Positions 6,689-14,451 are shown, counted from the stretch's first letter. The stretch: DNA of 18,974 nt from Thermoleophilaceae bacterium (GCA_016463365.1 JAEMRJ010000030.1:1-18974); one strand, 5' to 3'. Translations and numbers: made by a program. Notes: a model not told the origin generated them from the letters alone.

Positions 6689-7303
6689 TCAGGCGTCGAA
6701 CGCGCCGCCTTCAAGCGTGTGTGCGACGTCTTCGCAGGCGTCGATCGCGTTCTCCATCTGCTCGAAGATCTCTTTCCAGCGGATCACGACCATCGGGTCC
6801 ACCCCGCCGACAAACAGAGAAGCGATCGCCTCGCGCGAGAGCCGGTCGCCCTCGTTCTCAAGGCGATGCACTTCGATGATTGATTCCGCCATCGACTCGC
6901 CGGTGCGCAACGTGGCGACCGCAACCGAAAGTTGGTGAGTCGAATCGACGAGCACCTGTGCAAGCGCCCGGGACGGATCCATCGGCGCCTCGATCTTGTA
7001 CAGACCGAATGAATCTGCAACCTGCTCGATGTAATCGACAACGTCGTCGATCGCCGTGGCGAGCTTGTGGATCGCCGGCCGCGAGAGCGGCGGGCGCGAT
7101 CCGTCGCCGAGCTGGCGGATCAGGGCCTGGGTGATGCTGTCGCCCTTCTGCTCAGTCAGAAGAATCTGACGGACGATGTCTTTGTCGTCAGGAAACTCTT
7201 CGAGCATCTGGAGCAGGAGCTGCGCAGCCCGCTCGGCGTTGGCGATTGCCGCCTCGAAAAGGTCGTAGAACTCGTCGGCCGGCCGACGCGAGAGGGCGCT
7301 CAC
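6689..7303 (-). CDS. DUF47 / PhoU-like phosphate transport accessory protein
   Basis: This 204-residue all-helical protein has the two metal-binding repeats of the PhoU/DUF47 superfamily: LLTEQKGDSITQAL (Glu51, Asp55) with DDVVDYIE, and VHRLENEGDRLSREAI (Glu149, Asp153) with ENAIDACEDVAH. DUF47 proteins normally accompany a low-affinity Pit-type phosphate transporter and are thought to regulate it. Here no pit gene is visible; instead the gene follows the phosphate response regulator with a GTGA overlap (7300-7303), so the two are translated together. The start is GTG. A true PhoU is encoded separately at 12092..12787, so the locus has two PhoU-like proteins on opposite sides of one control region. 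A function in phosphate signalling is likely from context; the exact partner is unknown. Confidence 0.88.
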   Translation of the reverse strand: MSALSRRPADEFYDLFEAAIANAERAAQLLLQMLEEFPDDKDIVRQILLTEQKGDSITQALIRQLGDGSRPPLSRPAIHKLATAIDDVVDYIEQVADSFGLYKIEAPMDPSRALAQVLVDSTHQLSVAVATLRTGESMAESIIEVHRLENEGDRLSREAIASLFVGGVDPMVVIRWKEIFEQMENAIDACEDVAHTLEGGAFDA

Positions 7304-8106
7304 TGGATTACCAGCGGCTGGGCGGTCACGGCAGCTTTGCCGGACTCAAGAACTTCGGCCGCTGCGGGCGCTTCTGTGGCGGTTGCATCTACGGCTTCGG
7401 AGTCGAACCGATATCCGATGCCGAAGTGGGTGTGCACGTATCGCCAGCCCGGCGACGCGGCCTCCAGCTTGTGGCGAACCTTTCGCACGAAGACATCAAC
7501 GGATCGGTCGCCGCGGGCCATTGCGTAACCCCAGACGCGCTGGTAGATGTCTTCACGCGGGAGCACGCGTCCGTCACTGCGCGCAAGCAGCAGGAGGAGC
7601 TCGTACTCGCGCTTGGTCAGGTCGACCGGGCGACCGGCTGCGAGCACTTCGTAGCGATCGATGCGGAATTCGAGTTCTCCGTGAGTGAGCGGCCCGGCCT
7701 CTGCAACGGCGTCAGCCTCGACGCGACGGTGGCGACGGGTGACCGCTTCAACGCGGGCGACGACTTCTTCGGGGTGGCACGGCTTGCCGATCCAGTCATC
7801 CACGCCCATGCGCAGGCCGCGGACACGCTGGGCGACAGTGCTCTGTTCTGAGCAGACGACCAGTCCGACGGAGCCGACGGTCTCGCCGAGGGTCTGGAGG
7901 ATCTCCCAGTAGCTCGGGCCGAGCAACACCGGGTTGACAACGATTGCTGCCGGTCGCATGGCGGAAAGCTCATCGCCGGGCGGAAGCGAACGCAACACCA
8001 CATGCTGCCAGCCAGCCTGCTCGAGGCGCTTGCAGAGCACGGTGACGAATCCGGAGTCGTCGTCAATTACGACGACCTTGCGAGGTGATTTGTCAGTTCG
8101 GTTCAT
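7300..8106 (-). CDS. OmpR/PhoB-type phosphate response regulator with a degenerate receiver (Asn at the phospho-site)
   Basis: The 268-residue protein has a receiver domain (about 9-125) and an OmpR-type winged helix (about 143-234), with KREYELLLLLA, the recognition-helix region SVDVFVRKVRHKLE and the final GIGYRF. A 34-residue Ala-rich tail follows. In the receiver the acidic pair (Asp15-Asp17), Ser86 and Lys108 of the GKP motif are in place. The phospho-acceptor is not: the strand reads AAIVVNPVLLG, with Asn58 (codon AAC) where PhoB-type proteins have Asp. Phosphorylation by the usual route should fail, so control may be by dimerisation, by another ligand, or by binding PhoU-like partners. 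The start at 8106 follows a plausible promoter; the longer frame to 8259 would cross the PHO box. It is divergent from pstS, so it probably controls the pst operon. No histidine kinase gene is nearby. Confidence 0.9.
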   Translation of the reverse strand: MNRTDKSPRKVVVIDDDSGFVTVLCKRLEQAGWQHVVLRSLPPGDELSAMRPAAIVVNPVLLGPSYWEILQTLGETVGSVGLVVCSEQSTVAQRVRGLRMGVDDWIGKPCHPEEVVARVEAVTRRHRRVEADAVAEAGPLTHGELEFRIDRYEVLAAGRPVDLTKREYELLLLLARSDGRVLPREDIYQRVWGYAMARGDRSVDVFVRKVRHKLEAASPGWRYVHTHFGIGYRFDSEAVDATATEAPAAAEVLESGKAAVTAQPLVIQ

Positions 8107-8145
8107 CCGAGGTTCTGCGGGCGAGCCATCCGCGCCGCTGCAGCC

Positions 8146-8173
8146 ATGGTATCGGTGCTTTCCGTCGTGTCTA
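8146..8173 (-). promoter_or_regulatory. Predicted promoter of the response regulator
   Basis: On the minus strand TAGACA (8168-8173; five of six bases match TTGACA) is followed after 16 bases by TACCAT (8146-8151, a TAnnnT -10). Transcription would begin near 8139, giving a leader of about 33 bases before the ATG at 8106. The element starts only five bases from the PHO box, so a bound regulator could touch RNA polymerase at its own promoter. Confidence 0.5.
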
Positions 8174-8178
8174 TGGGC

Positions 8179-8222
8179 GTTCACAGGTTTTTCACAATCT
8201 GGTGACAGTTTGGTAACTACTT
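8179..8222 (+). promoter_or_regulatory. PHO box: four 11-bp direct repeats upstream of pstS
   Basis: Four consecutive units start at 8179, 8190, 8201 and 8212: GTTCACAGGTT, TTTCACAATCT, GGTGACAGTTT and GGTAACTACTT. The first seven bases of each follow (G/T)(T/G)T(C/G/A)AC(A/T). This is close to the 7-plus-4 direct repeat units known for PhoP in actinobacteria (GTTCACC) and for PhoB of E. coli (CTGTCAT, when read on the other strand). It lies 71 bases before the pstS start and next to the regulator's own promoter. The fourth unit is the weakest. A pstS -10 is not clear; CATACAT at 8235-8241 is the nearest candidate. Confidence 0.7.
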
Positions 8223-8292
8223 TGGCCAAGGGGACATACATGCTTGCCCCATACGTCAAGTCGACGAAATTCCCGAAAGGACCTAAGTACCT

Positions 8293-9267
8293 GTGATGAA
8301 ACGATTCAACGCACCGCTGATCGCGCTCACCCTCGTTGCGCTATCGCTCTCCCTCGTTGCGGCCGGTTGTGGCAGCGACGATGACAGCGGTTCTACGAAC
8401 GCTGACCTCTCCGGAACCATCAAGGTTGACGGCTCCAGCACGGTTGCCCCGCTCAGCGAGGCCGCAGCCGAGAAGTTCCAGGCCGAGAACCCGAACGTCC
8501 GCGTCACAGTGGGCACCTCCGGCACCGGTGGCGGTTTCGAGAAGTTCTGCGCCGGCGAGACTGATCTCTCTGACGCATCGCGCCCGATCAAGGATGAAGA
8601 GATCGAGATCTGCAAGAAGAACGGAATCGAGTACCAGGAGCTTCAGGTTGCCAACGACGGGCTTGCGAACGTCGTCAACACCGAGAACGACTTCGCCAAG
8701 TGTCTGACCACCGACCAGCTCAAGAAGATCTGGGACAAGGGTTCGAAGGTCGACAACTGGAACCAGGTTGACCCGAGTTTCCCGGACGAGAAGCTGGAGC
8801 TTTACGGCCCCGGAACCGACTCTGGAACGTTTGACTACTTCACCGAGTCGATCAACGGCGAAGAAGGCCAGAGCCGCAGCGACTACAACGCCACCGAAGA
8901 CGACAACGTGATCGTCCAGGGCGTGTCCGGCAGCAAGGGTGGACTGGGTTACTTCGGTCTCTCCTACGTCGAGCAGAACGCTGACAAGATCAAGGCCCTC
9001 GAGGTCGACGGCGGAGACGGTTGCGTCGCCCCGAGCACCGAGACCGTTCAGGACGGCACATACAAGCCGCTCTCACGTCCGCTGTTCGTCTACGCGAGCG
9101 CCGAGGCCCTCAAGCGTGCGGAAGTCGACGCATTCCTCGAGTACTACATCACCAACCAGACCGCCATCGCCGAGCAGGCGCTTTTCGTCCCGATGACTGA
9201 AGAGCAGGCTGCAGCAAGCAAGGCATCGATCGACAAACTGGTCGAAGAAGCAGGCGCAACGTCGTAG
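8293..9267 (+). CDS. pstS: Phosphate-binding lipoprotein PstS
   Basis: This is the extracellular phosphate receptor of the high-affinity Pst importer. The 324-residue precursor begins with MMKRF, a hydrophobic signal and the lipobox LVAAGC, so Cys26 would be lipidated and the protein tethered to the outer face of the membrane. An acidic linker (SDDDSGS) follows. The phosphate-cradle motifs are present: [20 protein letters not shown] followed by DASRPI, and [25 protein letters not shown] near the C-terminal lobe is also typical. The ribosome site AAAGGA (8276-8281) is 11 bases from the GTG at 8293 and 14 from the ATG at 8296, so either could be the start. It is first in the order pstS-pstC-pstA-pstB-phoU and lies directly behind the PHO box, so it should be strongly induced by phosphate starvation. 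Confidence 0.97.
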   Translation: MMKRFNAPLIALTLVALSLSLVAAGCGSDDDSGSTNADLSGTIKVDGSSTVAPLSEAAAEKFQAENPNVRVTVGTSGTGGGFEKFCAGETDLSDASRPIKDEEIEICKKNGIEYQELQVANDGLANVVNTENDFAKCLTTDQLKKIWDKGSKVDNWNQVDPSFPDEKLELYGPGTDSGTFDYFTESINGEEGQSRSDYNATEDDNVIVQGVSGSKGGLGYFGLSYVEQNADKIKALEVDGGDGCVAPSTETVQDGTYKPLSRPLFVYASAEALKRAEVDAFLEYYITNQTAIAEQALFVPMTEEQAAASKASIDKLVEEAGATS

Positions 9268-9324
9268 TCCCTACGACCGCGCGTTAGTCAGAAAGAACTC
9301 AAGATGGAAGCCTCCGAGGTGCGC

Positions 9325-10251
9325 ATGACCGACGACCTGCAGATCAAGCAGCTCACGGTCGTGCGCCCTCGGTACGGCGAACTCCTGATCCAGGGCAGCC
9401 TCTTTCTTTGCGCGCTGCTTTCGATCGTCACCACGCTCGGCATCGTGATCGCGTTGATCGAGCCGTCGATCGAGTTCTTCAGTGAAGTCAGCCTCAAGGA
9501 GTTCTTCACCACCACGACGTGGGCTCCGCTCTTCAATCCGCCGAGCTTCGGCGTGATCCCGTTGATCACGGGAACGCTTGTCACAACTTTCTGGGCACTG
9601 CTGATCTGCATCCCACTGGGCCTTGGCGCCGCGACCTACCTCAGCGAGTACGCCAGCCCGAAGACGCGCAGTTTCCTCAAGCCGGTACTGGAGGTCCTGG
9701 CCGGCGTCCCGACCGTCGTCTACGGATTCTTTGCACTCACCTTTGTCACGCCGCTGCTCCAGAGCATCTGGCCGGTGGGCGAGGGTCCGGGCGTCTTCAA
9801 CGCACTTTCCGCCGGCTTGGTGATGGGCGTGATGATCCTTCCGACTATCGCTTCGCTCTCCGAAGACGCGATGTCCGCCGTTCCCGGCGGCCTCCGCGAA
9901 GGCGCACTTGCGCTGGGCAGCAACAAGGCACAGGTTTCAACCCGCGTGGTGATCCCAGCCGCGCTCTCAGGGATTGTCGCTGGATTTGTGCTCGGCATCT
10001 CCCGTGCGGTGGGCGAGACGATGATCGTGCTCGTCGCCGCTGGCGGCACGCCGAAGCTCACCTTCAACCCGCTTGAAGGCATGCAGACCATGACGGCCTT
10101 CATCGCTTCCGCAGGCCTGGGCGATCAGCCGACCGGCAGCACCGGCTACAAGACAATCTTTGCCGTGGGCGCTGCGCTGTTTGCCATCACGTTTGTCATG
10201 AACATGATCAGCATCCGACTTGTACGCAAGTACCGCGAGGTCTACGAGTGA
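9325..10251 (+). CDS. pstC: Phosphate ABC transporter permease PstC
   Basis: PstC is one of the two membrane subunits of the Pst importer. It has 308 residues and about six membrane helices, with a large outside loop after the first (residues about 45-75). The cytoplasmic coupling segment is typical: EDAMSAVPGGLREGALALGS followed by the conserved IPAALSGI. LEVLAGVPTVVYGFFAL and ISRAVGETMIV are PstC/PstA family signatures. I prefer the ATG at 9325, because GAGG (9316-9319) lies five bases before it; an ATG at 9304 would add seven residues but has a weaker ribosome site. The stop overlaps the pstA start, so the pair is translated together, as expected for a heterodimer. Confidence 0.95.
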   Translation: MTDDLQIKQLTVVRPRYGELLIQGSLFLCALLSIVTTLGIVIALIEPSIEFFSEVSLKEFFTTTTWAPLFNPPSFGVIPLITGTLVTTFWALLICIPLGLGAATYLSEYASPKTRSFLKPVLEVLAGVPTVVYGFFALTFVTPLLQSIWPVGEGPGVFNALSAGLVMGVMILPTIASLSEDAMSAVPGGLREGALALGSNKAQVSTRVVIPAALSGIVAGFVLGISRAVGETMIVLVAAGGTPKLTFNPLEGMQTMTAFIASAGLGDQPTGSTGYKTIFAVGAALFAITFVMNMISIRLVRKYREVYE

Positions 10252-11141
10252 TGAAATCGATCGGCGACGCAGCTGCACGGACTCAACTCGAGTCCCGCCA
10301 CCGCGACTTCTTCGAGCGCGGCTTCAAGATTGCCCTGGTTTTCAGCCTGCTCTTCGGAATTGCCGCGCTGGTCACGCTGATCGTTCAGGTGCTGGTCGAG
10401 GGAATGCCGCGACTGAACAGCCAGCTGCTGACGAACTTTCCCTCCGGCGTGCCCGAAAACGCCGGCGCTCAGTCGGCGATCATGGGAACGATCTGGGTCA
10501 TCGGCGTGACAGCAGCCTTCACGATCCCGGTCGGGATCGGGGCGGCCGTCTACCTCGAGGAATATGCAGACAAGGAGCGTCGCTGGAACCGGTTCATCGA
10601 GCTAAACCTGCAGAACCTCGCGGCAGTGCCGGCGATCGTCTACGGAATCCTCGGTCTGGCGTTCCTCGTCCGCGGCTTCTTCGGACTCGGGCAGACGGTG
10701 CTTGCTGCGGGACTGACCCTGGGGCTGCTCGTGCTCCCGATCGTGATCATTTCCACGCGCGAGGCGATCAAGTCCGTCCCCGACACGATCAGGCAGGGTG
10801 CATACGCGCTCGGCGCGACGCGCTGGCAGACGGTCCGCCGCCAGGTTCTACCGGCGGCCATCCCGGGAATCGCCACCGGCACAATCCTCGCTCTCTCGCG
10901 AGCGATCGGCGAGGCGGCTCCGCTTGTGCTGATCGGTGGCCTTACATTCATCACCTTCAACCCGGAAGGCCTCGACAGCGCCTTCACGGTCCTCCCGATC
11001 CAGATTTTCAACTGGGTTTCGCGACCGCAGGAAGAGTTCAAGGTTCTTGCCGCAGCGGCGATCGTCGTTCTGCTGGTGATTCTGCTGGTGATGAATGCTC
11101 TGGCGATATTCCTGCGTAACAAGTACCAGCGCAAGTACTGA
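10248..11141 (+). CDS. pstA: Phosphate ABC transporter permease PstA
   Basis: PstA is the second membrane subunit of the Pst importer. The 297-residue protein has about six membrane helices and the coupling segment REAIKSVPDTIRQGAYALGA followed by VLPAAIPGIATG. LQNLAAVPAIVYGILGL and LSRAIGEAAPLV match the family. The start is a GTG at 10248 that overlaps the pstC stop as GTGA, with GAGG (10237-10240) seven bases ahead. An ATG at 10251 (TGATG) is equally usable and differs by one residue. The order and overlap indicate a pstCA unit coupled in translation. Sixty-four bases separate it from pstB, and no terminator is visible there. Confidence 0.95.
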   Translation: MMKSIGDAAARTQLESRHRDFFERGFKIALVFSLLFGIAALVTLIVQVLVEGMPRLNSQLLTNFPSGVPENAGAQSAIMGTIWVIGVTAAFTIPVGIGAAVYLEEYADKERRWNRFIELNLQNLAAVPAIVYGILGLAFLVRGFFGLGQTVLAAGLTLGLLVLPIVIISTREAIKSVPDTIRQGAYALGATRWQTVRRQVLPAAIPGIATGTILALSRAIGEAAPLVLIGGLTFITFNPEGLDSAFTVLPIQIFNWVSRPQEEFKVLAAAAIVVLLVILLVMNALAIFLRNKYQRKY

Positions 11142-11205
11142 GCAGAAACCTGACTGAGCAACCGAAAATGAACACAAACCCAACTACTCACGGCGCCGAG
11201 GTGCG

Positions 11206-12087
11206 ATGATGGCACGGAAGGTCGAAGGCACAACGATGACGGAAGAGAATCAGGCACAAGTGACACCGATGCAGCAATTCGAGCCCCAGCACCAGGCGGA
11301 GAAGGCTCCGCATGAGAGCTTGGTGACGATCGAAGATGTGACCGTCAAGTACTCCGGCTCCACGGCTGTCGAAGGCGTGACGTTCGACATCGCCAGCAAC
11401 GAGATCACGGCGCTGATCGGCGCATCCGGATGCGGCAAGAGCACGCTGCTGCGCTGCATCAATCGCATGAACGACCTGATCCCCGGCGCAACAGTTTCCG
11501 GCAAAATCGCATTCAAGGGCGTTGACCTCTACGACGAGAAGATCGACCCGGTGCAGGTGCGCAAGTTGATCGGCATGGTCTTTCAGAAGCCCAATCCGTT
11601 CCCCAAGTCGATCTACGACAACATCGCGTTCGGCCCCAGAGTTCTGGGCATGACCGAAAACCTCGACGAGATCGTTGAAAACTCGCTCCGCAGCGCGTCA
11701 CTGTGGGAAGAGGTCAAGAACCGCCTCGACGACAGTGCTCTGGGAATGAGCGGTGGCCAGCAGCAGCGGCTCTGCATCGCTCGCGCGATCGCCACCTCGC
11801 CCGGCGTGATCCTGATGGACGAGCCATGCTCTGCGCTGGACCCGATCTCCACCGGTCGCATCGAGGACCTGATGGAAGAACTGAAAGAGAAGTACACGAT
11901 CGTGATCGTCACGCACAACATGCAGCAGGCTGCGCGCGTGAGTGACAAGACCGCGTACTTCACGGTCGAGGTCAACCCCGACGACAAGCGTTTCGGTCGC
12001 CTGATCGAGTTCGACGACACCGAAAAGATCTTCACCAATCCAAGCGACCAGCGCACCGAGGACTACGTCACCGGAAAGGTCGGCTAG
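11206..12087 (+). CDS. pstB: Phosphate ABC transporter ATPase PstB
   Basis: PstB hydrolyses ATP to drive phosphate import through PstC/PstA. The 293-residue protein has every expected ABC motif: Walker [10 protein letters not shown] (72-80), the Q-loop [11 protein letters not shown] (Gln127), the signature [14 protein letters not shown] (181-194), Walker B VILMDEP (201-207), a D-loop SALDP, and His237 in [14 protein letters not shown] is specific to PstB. About 38 residues, rich in Gln and Glu, precede the usual start of the domain. ATG codons at 11206, 11209 and 11236 could all serve; GAGG (11198-11201) favours the first two, but AAGG (11225-11228) before 11236 is also well placed. It is followed by phoU after four bases. 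Confidence 0.96.
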   Translation: MMARKVEGTTMTEENQAQVTPMQQFEPQHQAEKAPHESLVTIEDVTVKYSGSTAVEGVTFDIASNEITALIGASGCGKSTLLRCINRMNDLIPGATVSGKIAFKGVDLYDEKIDPVQVRKLIGMVFQKPNPFPKSIYDNIAFGPRVLGMTENLDEIVENSLRSASLWEEVKNRLDDSALGMSGGQQQRLCIARAIATSPGVILMDEPCSALDPISTGRIEDLMEELKEKYTIVIVTHNMQQAARVSDKTAYFTVEVNPDDKRFGRLIEFDDTEKIFTNPSDQRTEDYVTGKVG

Positions 12088-12091
12088 ACCC

Positions 12092-12787
12092 ATGTCGCAG
12101 GACAAGCCGCGTATGGTTTTCCAGGAAGATCTCAGCGCCATAGAGGCAACCACCCTGTCGATGTTCGACCTCGCAGCGGAGATGACCAGTCGCGCTGTCG
12201 AGTCCGTGCTCAACCAGGACATCGAGCTCGCGCGCATCGTCATCGAGTCCGACGACAAGGTCGACAACCGCTATCTCGACGTCAGTCAGCGACTGCTGAA
12301 CCTGATCGCACTACAGGCGCCGGTCGCCAGCGACCTGCGCTTGATTGCTGCTCTGCTCTCGACCAACAACCATGTCGAGCGTATGGGCGACCTGGCCGTG
12401 AACATCGCCAAGGCCGTTCCGCTCTCCGGCGAAGAACCCCCGGTCGACGCGACGATTCTCAACATCATCGAGAAAATGGGCCTCCAGGTTCACAACCAGA
12501 TCAATCAGGCCAAGCTCTCGCTCGCAAACCAGGACGCGAAACTGGCCGAGAACCTGGTCGTCGAGGACGACATCCTCGACGCCCTGAACAAAGAGATCTT
12601 CCGCCGCGCGATCGAGATCGGTACAGACGAGGACCGTCGCGAGTGGGCAATTCTGATGGTGCTGATCGGCCGCCACCTCGAGCGCATCGGCGACAACTGC
12701 GTCGACATCGGTGAACAGGTCGCCTTCGTCGTCACCGGCGAGTTCCGTGAATTCACGGACGCTTCAGCCGGGGCCAACGCACGCTAG
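12092..12787 (+). CDS. phoU: Phosphate signalling protein PhoU
   Basis: PhoU is a helical metal-binding protein that restrains Pst transport and phosphate signalling when phosphate is ample. The 231-residue protein has the two three-helix repeats with their metal motifs: NNHVERMGDLAVNIAK (Glu96, Asp100) and GRHLERIGDNCVDIGEQV (Glu197, Asp201). It starts four bases after the pstB stop with GGAAAGG upstream, so it belongs to the pst operon. In PhoR-type systems PhoU relays the state of the transporter to the histidine kinase. Here no kinase is encoded nearby and the regulator has a degenerate receiver, so PhoU may act on a distant kinase or on the regulator directly; this is inference. Its stop shares a CTAG with the stop of the opposite gene. 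Confidence 0.96.
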   Translation: MSQDKPRMVFQEDLSAIEATTLSMFDLAAEMTSRAVESVLNQDIELARIVIESDDKVDNRYLDVSQRLLNLIALQAPVASDLRLIAALLSTNNHVERMGDLAVNIAKAVPLSGEEPPVDATILNIIEKMGLQVHNQINQAKLSLANQDAKLAENLVVEDDILDALNKEIFRRAIEIGTDEDRREWAILMVLIGRHLERIGDNCVDIGEQVAFVVTGEFREFTDASAGANAR

Positions 12788-13299
12788 TTTTCGGCCGTCC
12801 AGACGGTGCGCACCGCGCGCCGCGACTCCCGAGCCTCGTACCAGTCCTTGCGCGCCACGTAGACGGCCTTGTCGATCGTGGCGTAGACCGCGCCCCGATC
12901 GTCTTTGAGGTCCAGCGAGTGCTTGTAGACAAAGCTGTTGTGCTGGTCGGTCTGCCGCCTGATCTCGTCGACCACACCCGTCGGGATGCGAAAACGGGCG
13001 AAGAGCGTCGTTGTGCCCGGCCGTTTGAAACTGATTCGCGCGCCCTTGTCCCAGATCACGTAGTCCTCGCCGAGCTGGCGCTGGAGCATCCACATCACGT
13101 ACGGATCGCAGGCCGAGTAGATGCTTCCGCCGAAGGTCGTTCCCTGTGAGTTGCGCGTGCGTCGGTTGAGCGGAAGTTTCACGTCGAGCTCGGTCCAGTC
13201 CCTGCTCACGCGAATGACCCGTCCGCCGGTCGCGCGCAGGTGCGGCTGCAGGTTCAGGCAGCGCCAGTAGAGCCAGAAGGGGAGCGCCTCCCCGCGCAT
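12784..13299 (-). CDS. DUF4442 hotdog-fold protein (thioesterase-like)
   Basis: The 171-residue protein matches DUF4442, a branch of the hotdog thioesterase superfamily. Key segments are QGTTFGGSIYSACDPYVMWM, then DYVIWDKGARISFKRPG and a following strand with TLFARF. Family members are thought to bind acyl-CoA or related thioesters but most have no assigned substrate. The start ATG overlaps the stop of uppP as TGATG (13297-13301), so the two are coupled; a TTG one codon further up is less likely. The end overlaps phoU tail-to-tail by four bases. A role in lipid or cell-envelope metabolism fits the uppP partnership but is not shown. Confidence 0.82.
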   Translation of the reverse strand: MRGEALPFWLYWRCLNLQPHLRATGGRVIRVSRDWTELDVKLPLNRRTRNSQGTTFGGSIYSACDPYVMWMLQRQLGEDYVIWDKGARISFKRPGTTTLFARFRIPTGVVDEIRRQTDQHNSFVYKHSLDLKDDRGAVYATIDKAVYVARKDWYEARESRRAVRTVWTAEN

Positions 13300-14135
13300 C
13301 AACCCGCGGGACTGCTCGTGATCGCGCCGGTGGCGGCGAGGATCAGCACGAGCGTGCCGAGCACCAGTCGATAGACAACGAAGATCTTCATCGTGTGCTC
13401 ACCGAGCCAGTTGAGCAGGAATGCGATTGACCAGTAGCCGACGACAAATGCTGCCAGCGTCGCCGCGATCAACGCCGGCGTGCTCGCGCCGGTCGACTCA
13501 CCGAACGCGTCGCGCATCTCGTAGACGCCGCTGAGCACAACTGCCGGGATCGAGAGCAGGAACGAGAAGCGTGCCGCATCGCGACGCGTGAACCCGCGAA
13601 AGAGACCGAAGGTGATCGTTGCGCCCGAACGTGAGACGCCGGGGATCAGCGCGAGCGACTGCGCGAAGCCCAGCACAATCGCGTCGGGCGGCCTGATCGA
13701 CTCGAGCTTGCGGGCGTGCGTGGCAAAAATATCCGCCGCCGCCAGGACAAGGCCGAAGATGATCAGCATCGAGCCGGTCAGATAGAGATTGCGGGCGCTG
13801 CCCTCGATCTGGTGGCTGAACGAAACACCGAAGACGATGATCGGGAGCGTGCCGAGGCCCAGGTACCAGCCCATCCGCGCCTCCAGCTCTTCGCCCTCGC
13901 GGAGGCGACCGATCAGGCTGCGCAGGAAGGCGCCTGTGATCTTCCAGATGTCCTGACGGAAGTAGATCAGCACCGCAGCCATCGTGCCCAGCTGGATGAC
14001 AGCCGTGAACGGCGCGCCGGGATCCTCCCAACCCATGATCGCCGGAACGATCAGCAGGTGGCCGCTGCTGGAGATCGGGAGGAACTCGGTAAGTCCCTGA
14101 ACGATGCCGAGAATGATCGCCTCAAAGATGCTCAT
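13299..14135 (-). CDS. uppP: Undecaprenyl-diphosphate phosphatase (UppP/BacA)
   Basis: UppP removes one phosphate from undecaprenyl diphosphate, recycling the lipid carrier for peptidoglycan and other wall polymers. The 278-residue protein has about eight membrane helices. Signature 1 is QGLTEFLPISSSGHL (Glu17, Ser24, His26) and signature 2 is PGVSRSGATI (Arg169, Ser170), the catalytic loops of the BacA family. Length is normal. The ATG at 14135 lies nine bases after TAACGT (14145-14150), a possible -10, so the message may be nearly leaderless. It runs divergently from the small secreted protein gene and is first of a two-gene unit with the DUF4442 gene. Confidence 0.96.
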   Translation of the reverse strand: MSIFEAIILGIVQGLTEFLPISSSGHLLIVPAIMGWEDPGAPFTAVIQLGTMAAVLIYFRQDIWKITGAFLRSLIGRLREGEELEARMGWYLGLGTLPIIVFGVSFSHQIEGSARNLYLTGSMLIIFGLVLAAADIFATHARKLESIRPPDAIVLGFAQSLALIPGVSRSGATITFGLFRGFTRRDAARFSFLLSIPAVVLSGVYEMRDAFGESTGASTPALIAATLAAFVVGYWSIAFLLNWLGEHTMKIFVVYRLVLGTLVLILAATGAITSSPAG

Positions 14136-14144
14136 CAGCGGCGG

Positions 14145-14150
14145 ACGTTA
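14145..14150 (-). promoter_or_regulatory. Candidate -10 element of uppP
   Basis: TAACGT on the minus strand, nine bases before the uppP ATG. It faces away from the element at 14189, so the 67-base gap carries two divergent promoters. Confidence 0.35.
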
Positions 14151-14188
14151 GTTCACCGACCAAGCATTCTGGCGCGAAATGCCCGTTG

Positions 14189-14194
14189 TACACT
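14189..14194 (+). promoter_or_regulatory. Candidate -10 element, leaderless start at 14203
   Basis: TACACT followed by eight bases and the ATG at 14203. No ribosome site precedes that ATG, which fits a leaderless message and argues against the ATG at 14179, which would lie upstream of this element. Confidence 0.4.
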
Positions 14195-14202
14195 CTCTCC
14201 TG

Positions 14203-14445
14203 ATGAAGAAGGCAGCACACACCGCACTCCTCACCCTCGCCATCCTGATGGCGCTGACCGCCACCGCCTACGCCGGCGACGCCGGACAGGGTTGGTACGG
14301 CGAGATCAACGACAAGATCGTCACGTTCTTCGGCCTCGGCCTCGTGATCCTATTCCCGCTCATCGCAGGCATCGGCAGCTACATCCAGGGCCGCCTCGAG
14401 CGCCGCGCCGACGAGCGCAAGAGCGCAATCTTCAAGCACAAGTAG
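14203..14445 (+). CDS. Small secreted/membrane protein, unknown function
   Basis: The 80-residue protein begins with MKKAAHT and a hydrophobic signal ending in TAYA, with likely cleavage before GDAG. A short exposed stretch (GQGWYGEINDKIVTFF) leads to a second hydrophobic helix (about 43-61), and the C-terminus is strongly charged (GRLERRADERKSAIFKHK). If the signal is cleaved, it is a one-helix protein with a small outside face and a basic tail inside. I know no function for it. Similar short proteins occur in this group of actinobacteria as far as I recall, but I could not check. An ATG at 14179 would add eight residues and lacks support. The polyphosphatase gene follows after six bases on the same strand. 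Confidence 0.75.
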   Translation: MKKAAHTALLTLAILMALTATAYAGDAGQGWYGEINDKIVTFFGLGLVILFPLIAGIGSYIQGRLERRADERKSAIFKHK

Positions 14446-14451
14446 GACGTC

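Noticed and set aside
8107..8259. Longer start for the response regulator
   Set aside because: The extra 51 codons would cross the PHO box and the predicted promoter and give no receiver-like sequence. The ATG at 8106 precedes the first receiver strand directly.
10220..11119. Alternative plus-strand frame inside pstA
   Set aside because: It lies one frame off pstA, whose membrane helices and coupling motif are unmistakable.
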